From Klebsiella pneumoniae (GTDB lineage: Bacteria; Pseudomonadota; Gammaproteobacteria; Pseudomonadales; UBA5518), in assembly GCA_945862145.1 (NCBI GenBank), contig CAMAXE010000016.1:1-64000 (forward strand): 64,000 bases of DNA, given 5' to 3'. A program made the translations under genes and the position numbers. Positions 27,010 to 37,103 of the stretch are shown here, piece by piece; the first letter of the stretch is position 1, and each line of letters begins with the position of its first letter. The notes under the pieces are model-generated. The model made no database searches. It saw nothing but the letters and a program-made list of their open reading frames with translations, and was not told where the DNA came from.

Positions 27010-27013
27010 GCGC

Positions 27014-30000
27014 CTAGTCCGCCACGCGTTCGGTTGCACGCCCGAGAAGCGCGTTGATGTGTCCGAGCAGCACGCTCTCCTGATAGGGCTTTCCGAGATA
27101 CAGATTGGCGCCCAGAGACAGAGCACGCTCGCGGTGTTTGTCGCCCGTACGCGAGGTGATCATGATCACTGGCAAGTGGCGCAGCGCCTCGCTCAGTCGC
27201 ACCTTGCTCAGCACCTCGAAGCCATCCATATGCGGCATCTCGATGTCGAGCAGCATGAGATCGGGGATCTGCTCCTGGAGGAGCACCATCGCCTCGGCAC
27301 CGTCCTTGGCCATCATGACCCGCATGCCTTCGCGCTCGAGGAAGCGCGTCGTGACCTTACGCACGGTCACGGAATCATCGACCACCATGACGAGCGGCAC
27401 TCGCTCGGTCTGCGCCGCCTTGTTCATCAGCGTGACATCGGCCCCGCGCAGCGGGGCGCGCGCGGCATCGGCGCGGAGCATCGCGGGGATATCGAGGATG
27501 AGCACCACGCTGCCGTCACCTAGCACGGTGGCGCCGCTCAAGCCCGGCACCGCGCCGAACTGCGGCCCAAGGCTCTTCACCACGACTTCGCGCGCACCAA
27601 CCAGGTGATCGACTTCCACTGCGAGCATCTGTCCGCCGCCTCGCACGAGCACGACCGGGACGTTTTCCTCGAGGTTGCCGAGGTCCACCTGCTCACCCGG
27701 GTAGAGGAGTTCGCCCAGATGCCGCACTGCATATTGCTGCCCGGCGTAGGCGAGCAGCTCCGCATCCGGACCGCTGTAACGCACGAGGTCACGCGCGGGC
27801 ATCCGCACCACGCCATCGACGGTGTTCAGCGGGAGTGCGTAGCTTTCGGTGCCCACGTTCACCATGAGTGCACGACTCACCGACACGGTGAACGGGAGAC
27901 GGATAAGAAAGCGGCTGCCCTTTCCGGGGACGCTGCGGATCTCGAGCGAGCCGCCCATCTGACGGATCTCGCTGCTCACCACATCCATGCCCACCCCGCG
28001 GCCGGATATCTGGGTGATTTTCTCGGCGGTGCTGAAACCACTCTGCAGGATGAACTGCGTGATCTCGTGATCACTCAGCTGGGCCTCAGGCGCCATCAGC
28101 CCGCGCTCGATGGCCTTCCGGCGCACGGCGTCGATATTGACGCCCGCGCCATCGTCAGAGAGCGAGAGCAGCACATCGCCGCCCTCGCGAGCAATCTCGA
28201 TCAGGATGTGGCCGGAGGCAGGCTTGCCGGCAGCCAGGCGTCTCTCAGGCGACTCGATGCCGTGGTCCACCGCGTTGCGAAGCATGTGTTCCAGTGGCGC
28301 GACGACGCGCTCCAGGATGCCGCGGTCGAGTTCGCCGTCCATCTTGCCGAGATCGAGTTCGACGTTCTTGTCGAGCTCGGCAGCCACCTGGCGCACCACG
28401 CGCTTGATGCGCGGCAGGATGCTCGAGAAAGGCACCATGCGCGAGCGCATCAGCCCTTCCTGCAGCTGACTGTTGATGCGCGACTGCTGGATCAGCACCG
28501 TCTCGAGATCGCGGGTTTTCTCCGAGAGCGTGCGCTTGATGTCGAGGATGTCGGAAGCACTCTCGACCAGCGAACGCGAGAGCTGCTGGAGCTGCGAGTA
28601 GCGGTCCATCTCGAGCGGATCGAAACCCTCCGTACCCGTGGTCTCGACGCGCTCACGCCGGAACAGGATCTGCGCCTCGGTGGCGATATCGAGCCGTCGC
28701 ACCTGGCCCTGCAGGCGCTCGATGGTCGACTGCATATCGTCGAAGAGCTGACCGAGCTCGCTCACCTGCTCCTCGACGCGGCCGCGCGAGATGCTGGTTT
28801 CGCCCGCCAGGTTGACCAGGTCCTCCAGCAGTTGCGAGGACACCCGCACCACCTCGTCGCGCGGCTTCACCGGCGCCGCGGCCGGTTGTGGCGTCAGCCT
28901 CGGCGCCGACGGCAGCGTGGAGGGCGCGGGGCGTAGGACGGTGATTTCCGGTTCTGCGGCGGCAGCAGGTGCCTCGGTCCCGGGGATCTGCAGGGGCGGC
29001 GTCGCCACGGCCGGCGCGGGCACCGGCTCGGCGGTCGTGGGCGCGGAGACTGCGGGGGCCGGCTCTGCAGGCTCCGGGCGGCCACGAATTATGTCCATGA
29101 CGCGCGCGAGCTGCTCATGGAAGTCGGCGACACGCAGGAAGAAGGCATCCGGGAGGCCCGCGGGATTGACGCCCTCGGCAAGCAGCATCGACTCGAACTC
29201 GTGCGCCAGATCACCGAGCACCGAAATGCCCGCCATGCGGGCGCCGCCCTTCAGGGTATGCAGATCGCGCTGTAATTTGTCGAACAGGGCGCGGTTGCCG
29301 CGCTGCGCTCGCCAGCCGTCGATGCCGGTATCGATCGAGGCCATCAGCTCCTCTGCCTCTTCGAGGAAGATGCCGAGAAGCTCGAGATCGACGCGGCTCA
29401 GGTCACGCACGATGCGTTCGCGCGGCGAAAGTACGGGCTCGACGGTTGCTGCAGGGAGGGCCGCCTGCGCTTCCGGCGCACGCTCGGGTTCGGGCGTGTG
29501 CACTGGCTCTGACGAAGCTGCCGTTTCGGGCTGTAGTTCGAGCTCTGGCTGCAGTTCTGGCTCGGGCTGCAGTTCTGGCTCGGGCTGCGGTTCTGGCTGG
29601 AGCTGCGGTTCTGGCTGGAGCTGTAGTTCTGGCTCGGGCTGCAGTTCTGGCTCGGGCTGCGGTTCTGGCTCGGGCTGCAGTTCTGGCTCGGGCTGCGGTT
29701 CTGGCTCGGGCTGCAGTTCTGGCTCGGGCTGCAGTTCTGGCTCGGGCTGCAGTTCTGGCTGGAGCTGTAGTTCTGGTTCTGGTTCTGGCTCCAGCTCAGG
29801 CTCGGGCAATGCAACCGGCACGATATCCTGCGGCACGGCGGGTCGCTCGGCGGGCATGACGATCGGCGCGGGCGCCGGCCTGCCGCACACCAGATCCATT
29901 ACCTCGAGCAGTTGCTCATGGTAGGCGTGGACACGCTGGAAGAACGCGTCGTCAAAGCTGCCGAACTGCACCCCCTGATTGACGAGGAAGGTCTCGAAAT

Positions 30001-33000
30001 TGTGGCTGAGCTCGCCCAGATGGCGCAGGCCAACCATGCGGGCGCCGCCCTTCAGCGTGTGCAGATCGCGCTGCAGGGCCTCGAAAGGTGCCCGGTTGCC
30101 ACGGTCGTGGCGCCAGTCGTCGATGCCTTGATCGATGGCGGCGAGGAGTTCTTCGGCCTCCTGCAGGAATATCTCGAGCACCTCGGAGTCGGTCTGCTGC
30201 AATTCGCGCTCGATGCGGGACCGCAAGGACTCCGCGTCAGCGGAAAGCGCGGTCGAGACCGCCTCGGGCTGGGGCTCGGGATGCGGTTGCAGGGCAAGGG
30301 TTGCCAGAGCCTCGAGCAGCGCGGCCGAAATCTCGGGCTGCTGCCCGGCTGCGAGACGGTCGAGCGCATCAAGAAACGCCTCTATCCCGGACTCGAGCAA
30401 GGCAAATTGCGGAGGCTCCGACGCGTCGGCAGCCTCTACAGCGGCAAGCAGTGGTGCTGCGAGTGCCAGCACACCGGTGACGGCGAGCTGTTCCGCACGC
30501 TGCAGGATGGTGCGCAGCTCGGCGGCAAGCGCGGTCCGGTTGCCCTGCGCATCGTCACCACGCCCCCACGCATCAAGCAGCGTGCGGGCATGGAACAAGC
30601 GCTCGAGGGCTTCCTCCAGGAACCGGGCAAGTCGGGCTGCGGCTGCCTGCGCGGCCGGATCCGGCGTGGTCTCGGCGGATGCTTCGGCGACTGCGACGGC
30701 CTCGTCCCGCAGGTCGACCGTGCGGGCTAACAAGGCCTCATCCGGCAGCATGCCGCAGGCGATATAGTCATCGAGGAGCGCGCACAGCCGCTCGATGAGA
30801 GACCTCTCGGCACCGGCCAGAGGCTGCATCGCAGCGCTCGCCGCGCGGATGCGGTGATCCAGCGGATCGAGAAGCTGGCCAAGCTCGGTGACGGCAGCAG
30901 CATGGGCACCGCCACGCAGGGTGTGGATGCTGCGAAGCAACTGATCGTCCACGCGCGCCGCTGGGCTCGCGCCGAGCCAACGGACCATGGGCGACAGGTG
31001 CTCGGCGGCTTCCTCGGCGAAAATCGCGCGCAAGCGCACTGCGCTCTCATCGATGCCAGCGGCGGCGAGTTCCTGCGGCTCGAGTTCCGGCAGCCAGTCC
31101 TCGATCGCCACTTCCGGGGCAAGGGCTTCGTCAGGCTCCGGCTCGATTCCAAGATCAGGCTCCGGCGGCCACTCCTGTGTCGTCGGCTCGAGTGCCACGG
31201 GCTCAGGCTGCAGCTCGACCGCTACGAAGGCTCCAATCTCCGCCGCCGCGGGTTCTTCCGGTGCCGGTATCGCGGCTACGGAAGCGATCACTGCGGCCGC
31301 TGGGTTTTCTTCCCAAACCGCCGCCTCGCCCCGCGCCAGGGCAGTGGCCACCGTCCCGACGCGCGTGGCGGTCAAGCGGTCCGGCGGGCTTCGCGTGGCG
31401 AAGGCCTCGACCAGCTCTGGCATCAGCGAACGCGCACGCTCAATCGCCTCGAATACGGCAGGTACCGGCTCGACGCCCCGCTCCATCACCCGGTTCAGCA
31501 GGCTCTCGATCGACCATGCCAGATCGCCGATCACGGCCGCGCCGACCATGCGCCCGCTGCCCTTCAGTGTGTGGAAGGCGCGACGCAGTTCGGTCAGCGC
31601 AGGTCCCGGCACCGGTGCTGCACGCCATACCGGCAGATGCGTGGCTATCGTCTCCAGGACCTCGGTCGCTTCCTCAACGAAGATCTCCATAATCTCCGGA
31701 TCCAGCGTAGCGCCCTCCGGTTCGGGTTCGGGCTGGGCCTCGATCTCGGGCGCAACCTCGGCAGGCGCAACCTCGGCAGGCGCCACCACGGCAGCAGGCG
31801 TCTCGGCACGGATGGCGCCACGCGGCGAGACCACCACGGGAACATCCGGAAGCACACGCCGCAGGGCCGCCTGCGCACGCACCAGGATGAGATCGGCAGG
31901 CCGGCCATCGATCACCAGCCGTTCGATGAAGTACTCGACGCTGCTCAGCGCATCGGCCAAGGCATCGATCAGGTCGTGATCGGGCGCCTCTCGCGTACCG
32001 GCAAGCACGTCACGCAGGTAGTCGCGGCAACTTCCCAAGATGCCCGAGGCGCCAGCGAGCTCCGCAAGCCGCAGCGCACCGCTCATGGCGTGCAGCCGCT
32101 GGGGCAGCATCGCGAGCAGCTGCGGATCGTCAGCCGCGTTGGCGAAATCCGCGACCTCCTGCTTGGATTGCTCGAGGCCAGCCTGCACCTCGCGGTAGAG
32201 CGCGACGCGCGCACGCTCCAACGGATGGCGATGCGACTCGGCATCACCCACCTCACCACCGGCATCGATCACGCGGGCGGCGAGACGCTGATCAACCTCC
32301 AGCAGGGCCACGGTGATCTCGGTGAGGCGGCAGTCGAGCTCATCGCCCGCGGGGATGCCGGCGGCGATGCGTGCGAGCTGCGGCGCGAGGATTTCGATCT
32401 CCGCGCGATAGCCCATCCCGGCAAGCTGCGCACCCATGCGCCGCAGCTCGGGTTCGACCTCACGCAGTACCTGCCCGATGGACAGGGCATCACCCTCGGC
32501 GCTCTCCAACTGACCCAGCACCCGCGCCAGATCCGACGCGATCACGCTGACTGCCGCGCCCGTGGCACCAAGATCCTCGAGCACGCCACCGGACTGGCGC
32601 GCGCGTGCCGGCAGCAGCCTGTAGCGCTGCTGGAACTCGACCAGGGCCGCAGACGCCGGGAGGCTTTCGGCGATGACTGCAAGAAGATCACGGTAGAGGG
32701 CAGGCGCAGGCACGCGGGTGTAAAGGCGTGGGCCCAGCGAAACAAGCATACGCAGCTCTTCGTCGATCTGGCGCAAGCAGCCGATTACGCGCTCGTCAGA
32801 CTCCATATCACCGTGTAGCACGGCATCACAGAGCGCCGCGGACGCCTGCCAAAGCAACCTCTGGCCGCCGGGCCGCAGCCGTTGCGCCAGCGAGCCGAAC
32901 ACGCGCTGCAGCACATGAAACCGATCGCGGGAAGACTCCTTGCGGAGCACGCCGAGCAACTCCCCCTGGAACCGCTGACGTGCCTTGCGCAGGAGCTCGA

Positions 33001-33481
33001 TGTCATCTTCGGCTGCATCGAGTACGCCATCGCCGGTTTCCTGATCGAGCTCCGGGATATGGTCGGGCAGGCTGCTTTGCGGCGGCTCAAGCGGACTTTC
33101 ACCGCGCGTCGCGCGCAGATCGTTGGTGACCTCGATGACATCCCAGGGCAGTTCGCGCTGTTCCAGCGCAACCCGGCGCAGATAGGCGGGCAGCTGCATC
33201 CCTGCGGCGAGCAGCAACTGCAGGGTGGTTTCCGAGGGCTGGATGTGGCCGTGCAGCATGGCCTGCACGGTGAGCTCGGCCTCGCGCGCCAGCTGCTCGG
33301 CGCTGGGAATGTCGAGCATCCGCAGCGTGGCGCAAATCTGGTGCGCCAGGGTGAGCGCGTGGCGCAACCGTGTGGGATCGGAGAGATTATCGGCGAAACC
33401 CAGCAGCTCGGCGCCCAGTTGCCGGGACGTCTGCTCGATCTCGCCGGTGACCCACTGCAGGGCCACGAAATCGCGCTGCAT
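27014..33481 (-). CDS. chpA: Hybrid chemosensory histidine kinase ChpA (type IV pili)
   Basis: A giant 2155-residue CheA-type kinase controlling twitching motility. Four canonical histidine-phosphotransfer domains have HTLKG/HTLRG near residues 637, 852, 1140 and 1407; earlier regions (1-580) are Hpt-like but lack the phospho-histidine motif. Then come a Pro/Ala linker, the dimerisation domain, the HATPase (about 1670-1860: LRNAVDHGIESP, DDGAGVN, GRGVGMDVV), a CheW domain (about 1870-2010) and a C-terminal receiver (about 2028-2155: VVDDS, LLDIEMP, LGKPY). A Pro-Glu-Gln-Leu repeat linker lies between Hpt domains three and four. It follows pilJ directly; no pilK lies between. Confidence 0.95.
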   Translation of the reverse strand: MQRDFVALQWVTGEIEQTSRQLGAELLGFADNLSDPTRLRHALTLAHQICATLRMLDIPSAEQLAREAELTVQAMLHGHIQPSETTLQLLLAAGMQLPAYLRRVALEQRELPWDVIEVTNDLRATRGESPLEPPQSSLPDHIPELDQETGDGVLDAAEDDIELLRKARQRFQGELLGVLRKESSRDRFHVLQRVFGSLAQRLRPGGQRLLWQASAALCDAVLHGDMESDERVIGCLRQIDEELRMLVSLGPRLYTRVPAPALYRDLLAVIAESLPASAALVEFQQRYRLLPARARQSGGVLEDLGATGAAVSVIASDLARVLGQLESAEGDALSIGQVLREVEPELRRMGAQLAGMGYRAEIEILAPQLARIAAGIPAGDELDCRLTEITVALLEVDQRLAARVIDAGGEVGDAESHRHPLERARVALYREVQAGLEQSKQEVADFANAADDPQLLAMLPQRLHAMSGALRLAELAGASGILGSCRDYLRDVLAGTREAPDHDLIDALADALSSVEYFIERLVIDGRPADLILVRAQAALRRVLPDVPVVVSPRGAIRAETPAAVVAPAEVAPAEVAPEIEAQPEPEPEGATLDPEIMEIFVEEATEVLETIATHLPVWRAAPVPGPALTELRRAFHTLKGSGRMVGAAVIGDLAWSIESLLNRVMERGVEPVPAVFEAIERARSLMPELVEAFATRSPPDRLTATRVGTVATALARGEAAVWEENPAAAVIASVAAIPAPEEPAAAEIGAFVAVELQPEPVALEPTTQEWPPEPDLGIEPEPDEALAPEVAIEDWLPELEPQELAAAGIDESAVRLRAIFAEEAAEHLSPMVRWLGASPAARVDDQLLRSIHTLRGGAHAAAVTELGQLLDPLDHRIRAASAAMQPLAGAERSLIERLCALLDDYIACGMLPDEALLARTVDLRDEAVAVAEASAETTPDPAAQAAAARLARFLEEALERLFHARTLLDAWGRGDDAQGNRTALAAELRTILQRAEQLAVTGVLALAAPLLAAVEAADASEPPQFALLESGIEAFLDALDRLAAGQQPEISAALLEALATLALQPHPEPQPEAVSTALSADAESLRSRIERELQQTDSEVLEIFLQEAEELLAAIDQGIDDWRHDRGNRAPFEALQRDLHTLKGGARMVGLRHLGELSHNFETFLVNQGVQFGSFDDAFFQRVHAYHEQLLEVMDLVCGRPAPAPIVMPAERPAVPQDIVPVALPEPELEPEPEPELQLQPELQPEPELQPEPELQPEPEPQPEPELQPEPEPQPEPELQPEPELQLQPEPQLQPEPQPEPELQPEPELQPELELQPETAASSEPVHTPEPERAPEAQAALPAATVEPVLSPRERIVRDLSRVDLELLGIFLEEAEELMASIDTGIDGWRAQRGNRALFDKLQRDLHTLKGGARMAGISVLGDLAHEFESMLLAEGVNPAGLPDAFFLRVADFHEQLARVMDIIRGRPEPAEPAPAVSAPTTAEPVPAPAVATPPLQIPGTEAPAAAAEPEITVLRPAPSTLPSAPRLTPQPAAAPVKPRDEVVRVSSQLLEDLVNLAGETSISRGRVEEQVSELGQLFDDMQSTIERLQGQVRRLDIATEAQILFRRERVETTGTEGFDPLEMDRYSQLQQLSRSLVESASDILDIKRTLSEKTRDLETVLIQQSRINSQLQEGLMRSRMVPFSSILPRIKRVVRQVAAELDKNVELDLGKMDGELDRGILERVVAPLEHMLRNAVDHGIESPERRLAAGKPASGHILIEIAREGGDVLLSLSDDGAGVNIDAVRRKAIERGLMAPEAQLSDHEITQFILQSGFSTAEKITQISGRGVGMDVVSSEIRQMGGSLEIRSVPGKGSRFLIRLPFTVSVSRALMVNVGTESYALPLNTVDGVVRMPARDLVRYSGPDAELLAYAGQQYAVRHLGELLYPGEQVDLGNLEENVPVVLVRGGGQMLAVEVDHLVGAREVVVKSLGPQFGAVPGLSGATVLGDGSVVLILDIPAMLRADAARAPLRGADVTLMNKAAQTERVPLVMVVDDSVTVRKVTTRFLEREGMRVMMAKDGAEAMVLLQEQIPDLMLLDIEMPHMDGFEVLSKVRLSEALRHLPVIMITSRTGDKHRERALSLGANLYLGKPYQESVLLGHINALLGRATERVAD
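29523..29815 (-). repeat. 18-bp-type coding repeat: Pro-Glu-Leu/Gln linker in ChpA
   Basis: About 290 bp of imperfect 6-, 12- and 18-bp repeats encode roughly 98 residues of alternating QPEPEL, QPEPEP and QLQPEP units (residues about 1222-1319 of ChpA). The plus strand of the same stretch is open in several frames as Ser/Gly/Cys- or Ala/Val-rich shadows. Such tracts are prone to copy-number change by slippage; units are multiples of three, so length changes keep the frame. Confidence 0.9.
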
Positions 33482-33507
33482 TCAGCGTGCTCCTGCCGGG
33501 GCCCGGT

Positions 33508-35535
33508 TCACCGCGAACGTCCACCGCCGCGAGCTTCCTCGGGCAGCTTGAATCCGGCGACCGAATTGCGGAGATCGTTGGTGATTCCGGCAAGCTTGCC
33601 GATCGACTGGGCCGTGGCGGTGGTGCCGGCGGAGGTCTGCGAGGTGATCTCCTGGATGATGTGCATGGTGTTGGAAATATGGCCTGCGGACGAAGCCTGC
33701 AGCCGCGCCGCGTTGGAGATGTTCTGGATGAGCGCGGCGAGGTTCTTGGATACCGACTCGATCTCCTCGAGTGCCACGCCCGCATCCTCCGCGAGCCGTG
33801 CACCACGCACCACTTCGGAGGTGGTCTGCTCCATGGAAAGCACAGCCTCCCGGGTGTCGGACTGAATGGTCTTCACCAGCGCTTCGATCTGTTTGGTCGC
33901 CGCACCCGAACGCTCGGCGAGACGCTGCACTTCATCGGCCACCACCGCAAAACCGCGCCCCGCATCACCCGCCATGGAGGCCTGGATCGCGGCGTTCAGC
34001 GCGAGGATATTGGTCTGGTCGGAGATGTCGTTGATCAGCGACACGATGTCGCCGATCTCCTGCGAGCTCTCGCCCAGGCGCTTGATACGCTTGGATGTCT
34101 CCTGGATCTGCTCGCGGATGGTGTCCATGCCGCCGATGGTGTTCTGCACCACCTGGGAGCCGGTCTTGGCGAGCGCCACCGAGCGGTCGGCCACCGAGGC
34201 GGACTCGGCGGCGTTGGATGACACCTGGTCGATGGTGATGGCCATCTCGTTGATAGCGGAGGATGCTCCGACGATCTCCTGTGCCTGGTGCTCGGCAGCC
34301 TCGGCCAGGTGCAGCGCCGTGGCCTGCGTATCCTCGGCGGCATTGGAGACGTTGCGCGAGGTTTTGTTGATGGAAGAGACGATCGCGCGGAGCTGATCGA
34401 TGGTGAAATTTATGGCGTCGGCGATGGCGCCGGTGAAATCCTCGGTAACGGTGGCCGTGGTGGTGAGGTCACCGTCTGCAAGACCTGCCAGTTCGTCCAG
34501 CAGGCGCAGGATCGCCTGCTGGTTGCGCTCGTTCGTCTGTGCTGTCAGCTCCAGCCGACGGCGGGCATTCAGCGAAAACTGCACGCCGAGCATCACCAGG
34601 GCAACCACGATCAGCACCCCGAGGACGAGAGCGGATGCGGTGTTCAGCGTGCGTTGGCCGCCGAATGCGTTGATGCGTTCCGAGACACCGCTCATCGCAC
34701 CGGAGACCTTGGGGGAAGCACGGGAGATCGTCTCGGAGGCGGTACGGGCCTGCTCGAGATCCGGTGCGGCGTCGGCAATGCGCTGGCGGCCGCCAAGTAC
34801 GGGGCTCATCAGCGCATCGATCTCGCGCAGCGCGGCACGTGCCTCGCTGCTCAGCGCGGGCATCGCGCCCAGCTCTGCGAGTGCGGCGAGGAATTTCGAG
34901 GCATCGTCATCGAACTGTCGCGCGGCATCGCCGGCGCCGCTGCCGCGCAGCATGCGCTCGATGTTGCGGTCGATACGCTCGGCGATGAACGACTGGCGCT
35001 CGGCCAGCACGATAGCGCGCGCCGGCGCACCGCCTGCACTCAGCGACTCGCCGATACGCGCAGCGCGCTCCTGCACCGCCGGTAGGGCTGCGGCGAGGGA
35101 TGCCGAGGCATCGGCGAGCACGACGATGCTCTGCTCGCGCTCCGTGATGATGGTGGCAGCGGTGTCTACCTCGGCCCAGGCACTGGCGAGGGTCGTCAGC
35201 TGGTCGGCGAGCAGATCGCGCGGCGAAGGCAGGTCATCGCGTCCGTTGGCCAGCACACCGATATCGGTGTTGAAGTCCCGTCGCGCCGTGTCTAACACGG
35301 GGAAAGCATCCTTCTGCCCGGCGACGGTCTCGCGGGCACTGGCGTCTGCTCGCTGCGCGACCACCCGCAGGTTGGAGACGACCCGCTGATAGCCCGCGTC
35401 ATGGCCGGCATCCCGGAAGATGGTGATCAGGTTCCAGACGAAGGCAAGAATGGCGATGCCGAGCACCCCACCCCAGACCATCGCCGCTTTGCCGCCGGGC
35501 AGACTGCCACCGAGACGCTTCTGGCCGAATTTCAT
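33508..35535 (-). CDS. pilJ: Type IV pilus methyl-accepting chemotaxis protein PilJ
   Basis: A 675-residue inner-membrane chemoreceptor from ATG 35535 (MKFGQKR); ten extra codons upstream are unlikely. There is one N-terminal transmembrane helix (VWGGVLGIAILAFVWNLITIF), a helical periplasmic domain of about 260 residues, a second membrane helix (ASALVLGVLIVVALVML), a HAMP-like linker and a cytoplasmic coiled-coil with the hairpin tip SQEIGDIVSLINDISDQTN then ILALNAAIQA. It signals pilus/surface contact to ChpA. The PilJ-specific periplasmic region and the gene order support the name. Confidence 0.93.
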   Translation of the reverse strand: MKFGQKRLGGSLPGGKAAMVWGGVLGIAILAFVWNLITIFRDAGHDAGYQRVVSNLRVVAQRADASARETVAGQKDAFPVLDTARRDFNTDIGVLANGRDDLPSPRDLLADQLTTLASAWAEVDTAATIITEREQSIVVLADASASLAAALPAVQERAARIGESLSAGGAPARAIVLAERQSFIAERIDRNIERMLRGSGAGDAARQFDDDASKFLAALAELGAMPALSSEARAALREIDALMSPVLGGRQRIADAAPDLEQARTASETISRASPKVSGAMSGVSERINAFGGQRTLNTASALVLGVLIVVALVMLGVQFSLNARRRLELTAQTNERNQQAILRLLDELAGLADGDLTTTATVTEDFTGAIADAINFTIDQLRAIVSSINKTSRNVSNAAEDTQATALHLAEAAEHQAQEIVGASSAINEMAITIDQVSSNAAESASVADRSVALAKTGSQVVQNTIGGMDTIREQIQETSKRIKRLGESSQEIGDIVSLINDISDQTNILALNAAIQASMAGDAGRGFAVVADEVQRLAERSGAATKQIEALVKTIQSDTREAVLSMEQTTSEVVRGARLAEDAGVALEEIESVSKNLAALIQNISNAARLQASSAGHISNTMHIIQEITSQTSAGTTATAQSIGKLAGITNDLRNSVAGFKLPEEARGGGRSR

Positions 35536-35590
35536 TGATGCATCCTCTTTGCCCGAACGGCACACAGGCCGTGTTCACGCCGGCACGCCT

Positions 35591-36133
35591 TCAAAGCGCC
35601 GCGTCCAGGAATCGTATATCGGCCAGAAGTCGCGAAGGACGGAATACCACCCACTCGCCATCGGCCGAACCGTAGATGCCCTCCAGCAAGGGCTGCAGGC
35701 CCTCGTGGACCGGCGGGGCCTCGCCCCGGTATGCATCCGCGGCAAAATGCTTGAGCCCGTAAACCTCGTCGATGATCAACCCGCAGTACATGTCCCCGGC
35801 CTCCACCACCACCGCGCGCTGTCCCCGCCAGGGCGGCGGCGATGGCAGACCAAGCCAGGCGGTAACAGAGACCACGGGCATCAGGCGGCCGCGCACATTG
35901 GCTACGCCGCGAATCCACGGCTGCACCCGCGGCAGGCGGGTTAGCGGGGGCAGAATCAGGATTTCCGTGACCTCGCCCATGGGCGCGACCAGTTGCTGGC
36001 CGAGCAGCGAAACCCCCACGCCCGTCCAGTGCGGCTGGATTCGCAGCCGGGACCGCGCGCCCTCACTGCCGCTCTGGGCACGGGCGGCCATCTGCAGCAG
36101 AAGGGGAAAGGCGCCGGCAAGTTCCTGCGGCAT
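35591..36133 (-). CDS. pilI: CheW-like coupling protein PilI
   Basis: A 180-residue single CheW domain linking PilJ to ChpA. Visible signatures are WTGVGVSLLGQQLVAPMGEVTEIL, GVANVRGRLMPVVSVTAWLGL and VVEAGDMYCGLIIDEVYGLKHF. It lies between pilH and pilJ with 9 and 55 bp gaps, typical of the pilGHIJ operon. Confidence 0.93.
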   Translation of the reverse strand: MPQELAGAFPLLLQMAARAQSGSEGARSRLRIQPHWTGVGVSLLGQQLVAPMGEVTEILILPPLTRLPRVQPWIRGVANVRGRLMPVVSVTAWLGLPSPPPWRGQRAVVVEAGDMYCGLIIDEVYGLKHFAADAYRGEAPPVHEGLQPLLEGIYGSADGEWVVFRPSRLLADIRFLDAAL

Positions 36134-36142
36134 GGGAGGGCC

Positions 36143-36520
36143 TCAGTCCGGCTTGCCGTCGAGAACCTGACGTATCGTCTGCAAGAGCAGGCGCTCGTCG
36201 ACAGGCTTGGTGAGGTAGGCGCGCGCGCCCTGGCGCAGAGCCCAGACGCGGTCGGTCTCCTGGCTCTTGGTGGAGACCATGACCACGGGAATCGAGGCGG
36301 TATGAGGGTCCCGCGCCAGCTGACGGGTAGCCTGAAATCCGTTCAGGCCAGGCATCACCACGTCCATCAATACGAGATCCGGGTGACGGTCGCGCGCCAG
36401 ACTGAGCCCCTGATCCGCATTCTGCGCGTTAATGACCTCAAACCCGTGACGCTTGAGGATCTCGGTCAGCGCGAACGTCTCGGTTGGCGAGTCGTCGACA
36501 ATCAGAACCACACTTGGCAT
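36143..36520 (-). CDS. pilH: Response regulator PilH
   Basis: A 125-residue stand-alone receiver. The acidic pair is Asp9/Asp10 in LIVDDSPTE, the phosphorylated Asp is near 53 (LVLMDVVMPGLNGFQ) and the conserved Lys near 104 (YLTKPV). In the Chp system PilH acts as a phosphate sink and favours pilus retraction through PilT; that role is from established knowledge. No output domain is present. Confidence 0.93.
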   Translation of the reverse strand: MPSVVLIVDDSPTETFALTEILKRHGFEVINAQNADQGLSLARDRHPDLVLMDVVMPGLNGFQATRQLARDPHTASIPVVMVSTKSQETDRVWALRQGARAYLTKPVDERLLLQTIRQVLDGKPD

Positions 36521-36543
36521 GCCGGTGACCCCGCGTGAGACCG

Positions 36544-36933
36544 TCAGGCCGCAGGCTTGACGTGCTGTTGTATGGCGTCCAGCAGTTCGTTGCGGCTGAA
36601 GGGTTTGGTGAGGTACTGGTCGGAGCCCACGATGCGGCCCTTGGCCTTGTCGAAAAGGCCATCCTTGCTGGAGAGCATGATCACCGGCGTGGACTTGAAC
36701 TCGCTGTTGTTCTTGATCAGGGCGCAGGTCTGGTAGCCGTCGAGCCGCGGCATCATCACATCCACAAAAATAATCTGGGGCTTGTGGTCGGCGATCTTGG
36801 CAAGCGCATCGAAGCCGTCCTCGGCGGTGATGACCTCACAGCCCTCCTTCTGCAGGAGCGTCTCGGCGGTGCGCCGGATGGTCTTGCTGTCGTCGATGAT
36901 CATGACCTTGAGACCGTTCAGGCTCTGTTCCAT
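36544..36933 (-). CDS. pilG: Response regulator PilG
   Basis: A 129-residue receiver from ATG 36933 (MEQSLNGLKVMIIDDSKTIRR), which follows a ggggaggag ribosome site; the frame extends to 37044 without conservation. Asp14/Asp15, the phospho-Asp near 58 (IIFVDVMMPRLDGYQT) and Lys near 109 (YLTKPFSRNEL) are present. PilG is phosphorylated by ChpA and promotes pilus extension. It is the first gene of the operon, divergent from gshB, as in Pseudomonas. Confidence 0.95.
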   Translation of the reverse strand: MEQSLNGLKVMIIDDSKTIRRTAETLLQKEGCEVITAEDGFDALAKIADHKPQIIFVDVMMPRLDGYQTCALIKNNSEFKSTPVIMLSSKDGLFDKAKGRIVGSDQYLTKPFSRNELLDAIQQHVKPAA

Positions 36934-37103
36934 GCCGAGACTCCTCCCCTGCGATGCCGGCGGCCGGCAGGCCGCGGCTGGATGCACTGCGCGATTGCAG
37001 TACGGACGCCACACCTGTCCATCTGGTATGGTTTCCAAGCGCAATTATTAGACCATTGCGTCGTGGAAATACAGCGTCGTCTGCAAAAATCGGGGGTTGA
37101 TCG

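Noticed and set aside
28791-29924. Long plus-strand frame rich in Ser, Gly and Cys
   Set aside because: It is the antisense shadow of the ChpA repeat linker; composition follows from the repeat and no family is recognisable.
30854-32818. 654-codon plus-strand open frame
   Set aside because: It lies entirely antisense to chpA, whose protein has clear domains; the frame is open only because of high G+C codon bias.
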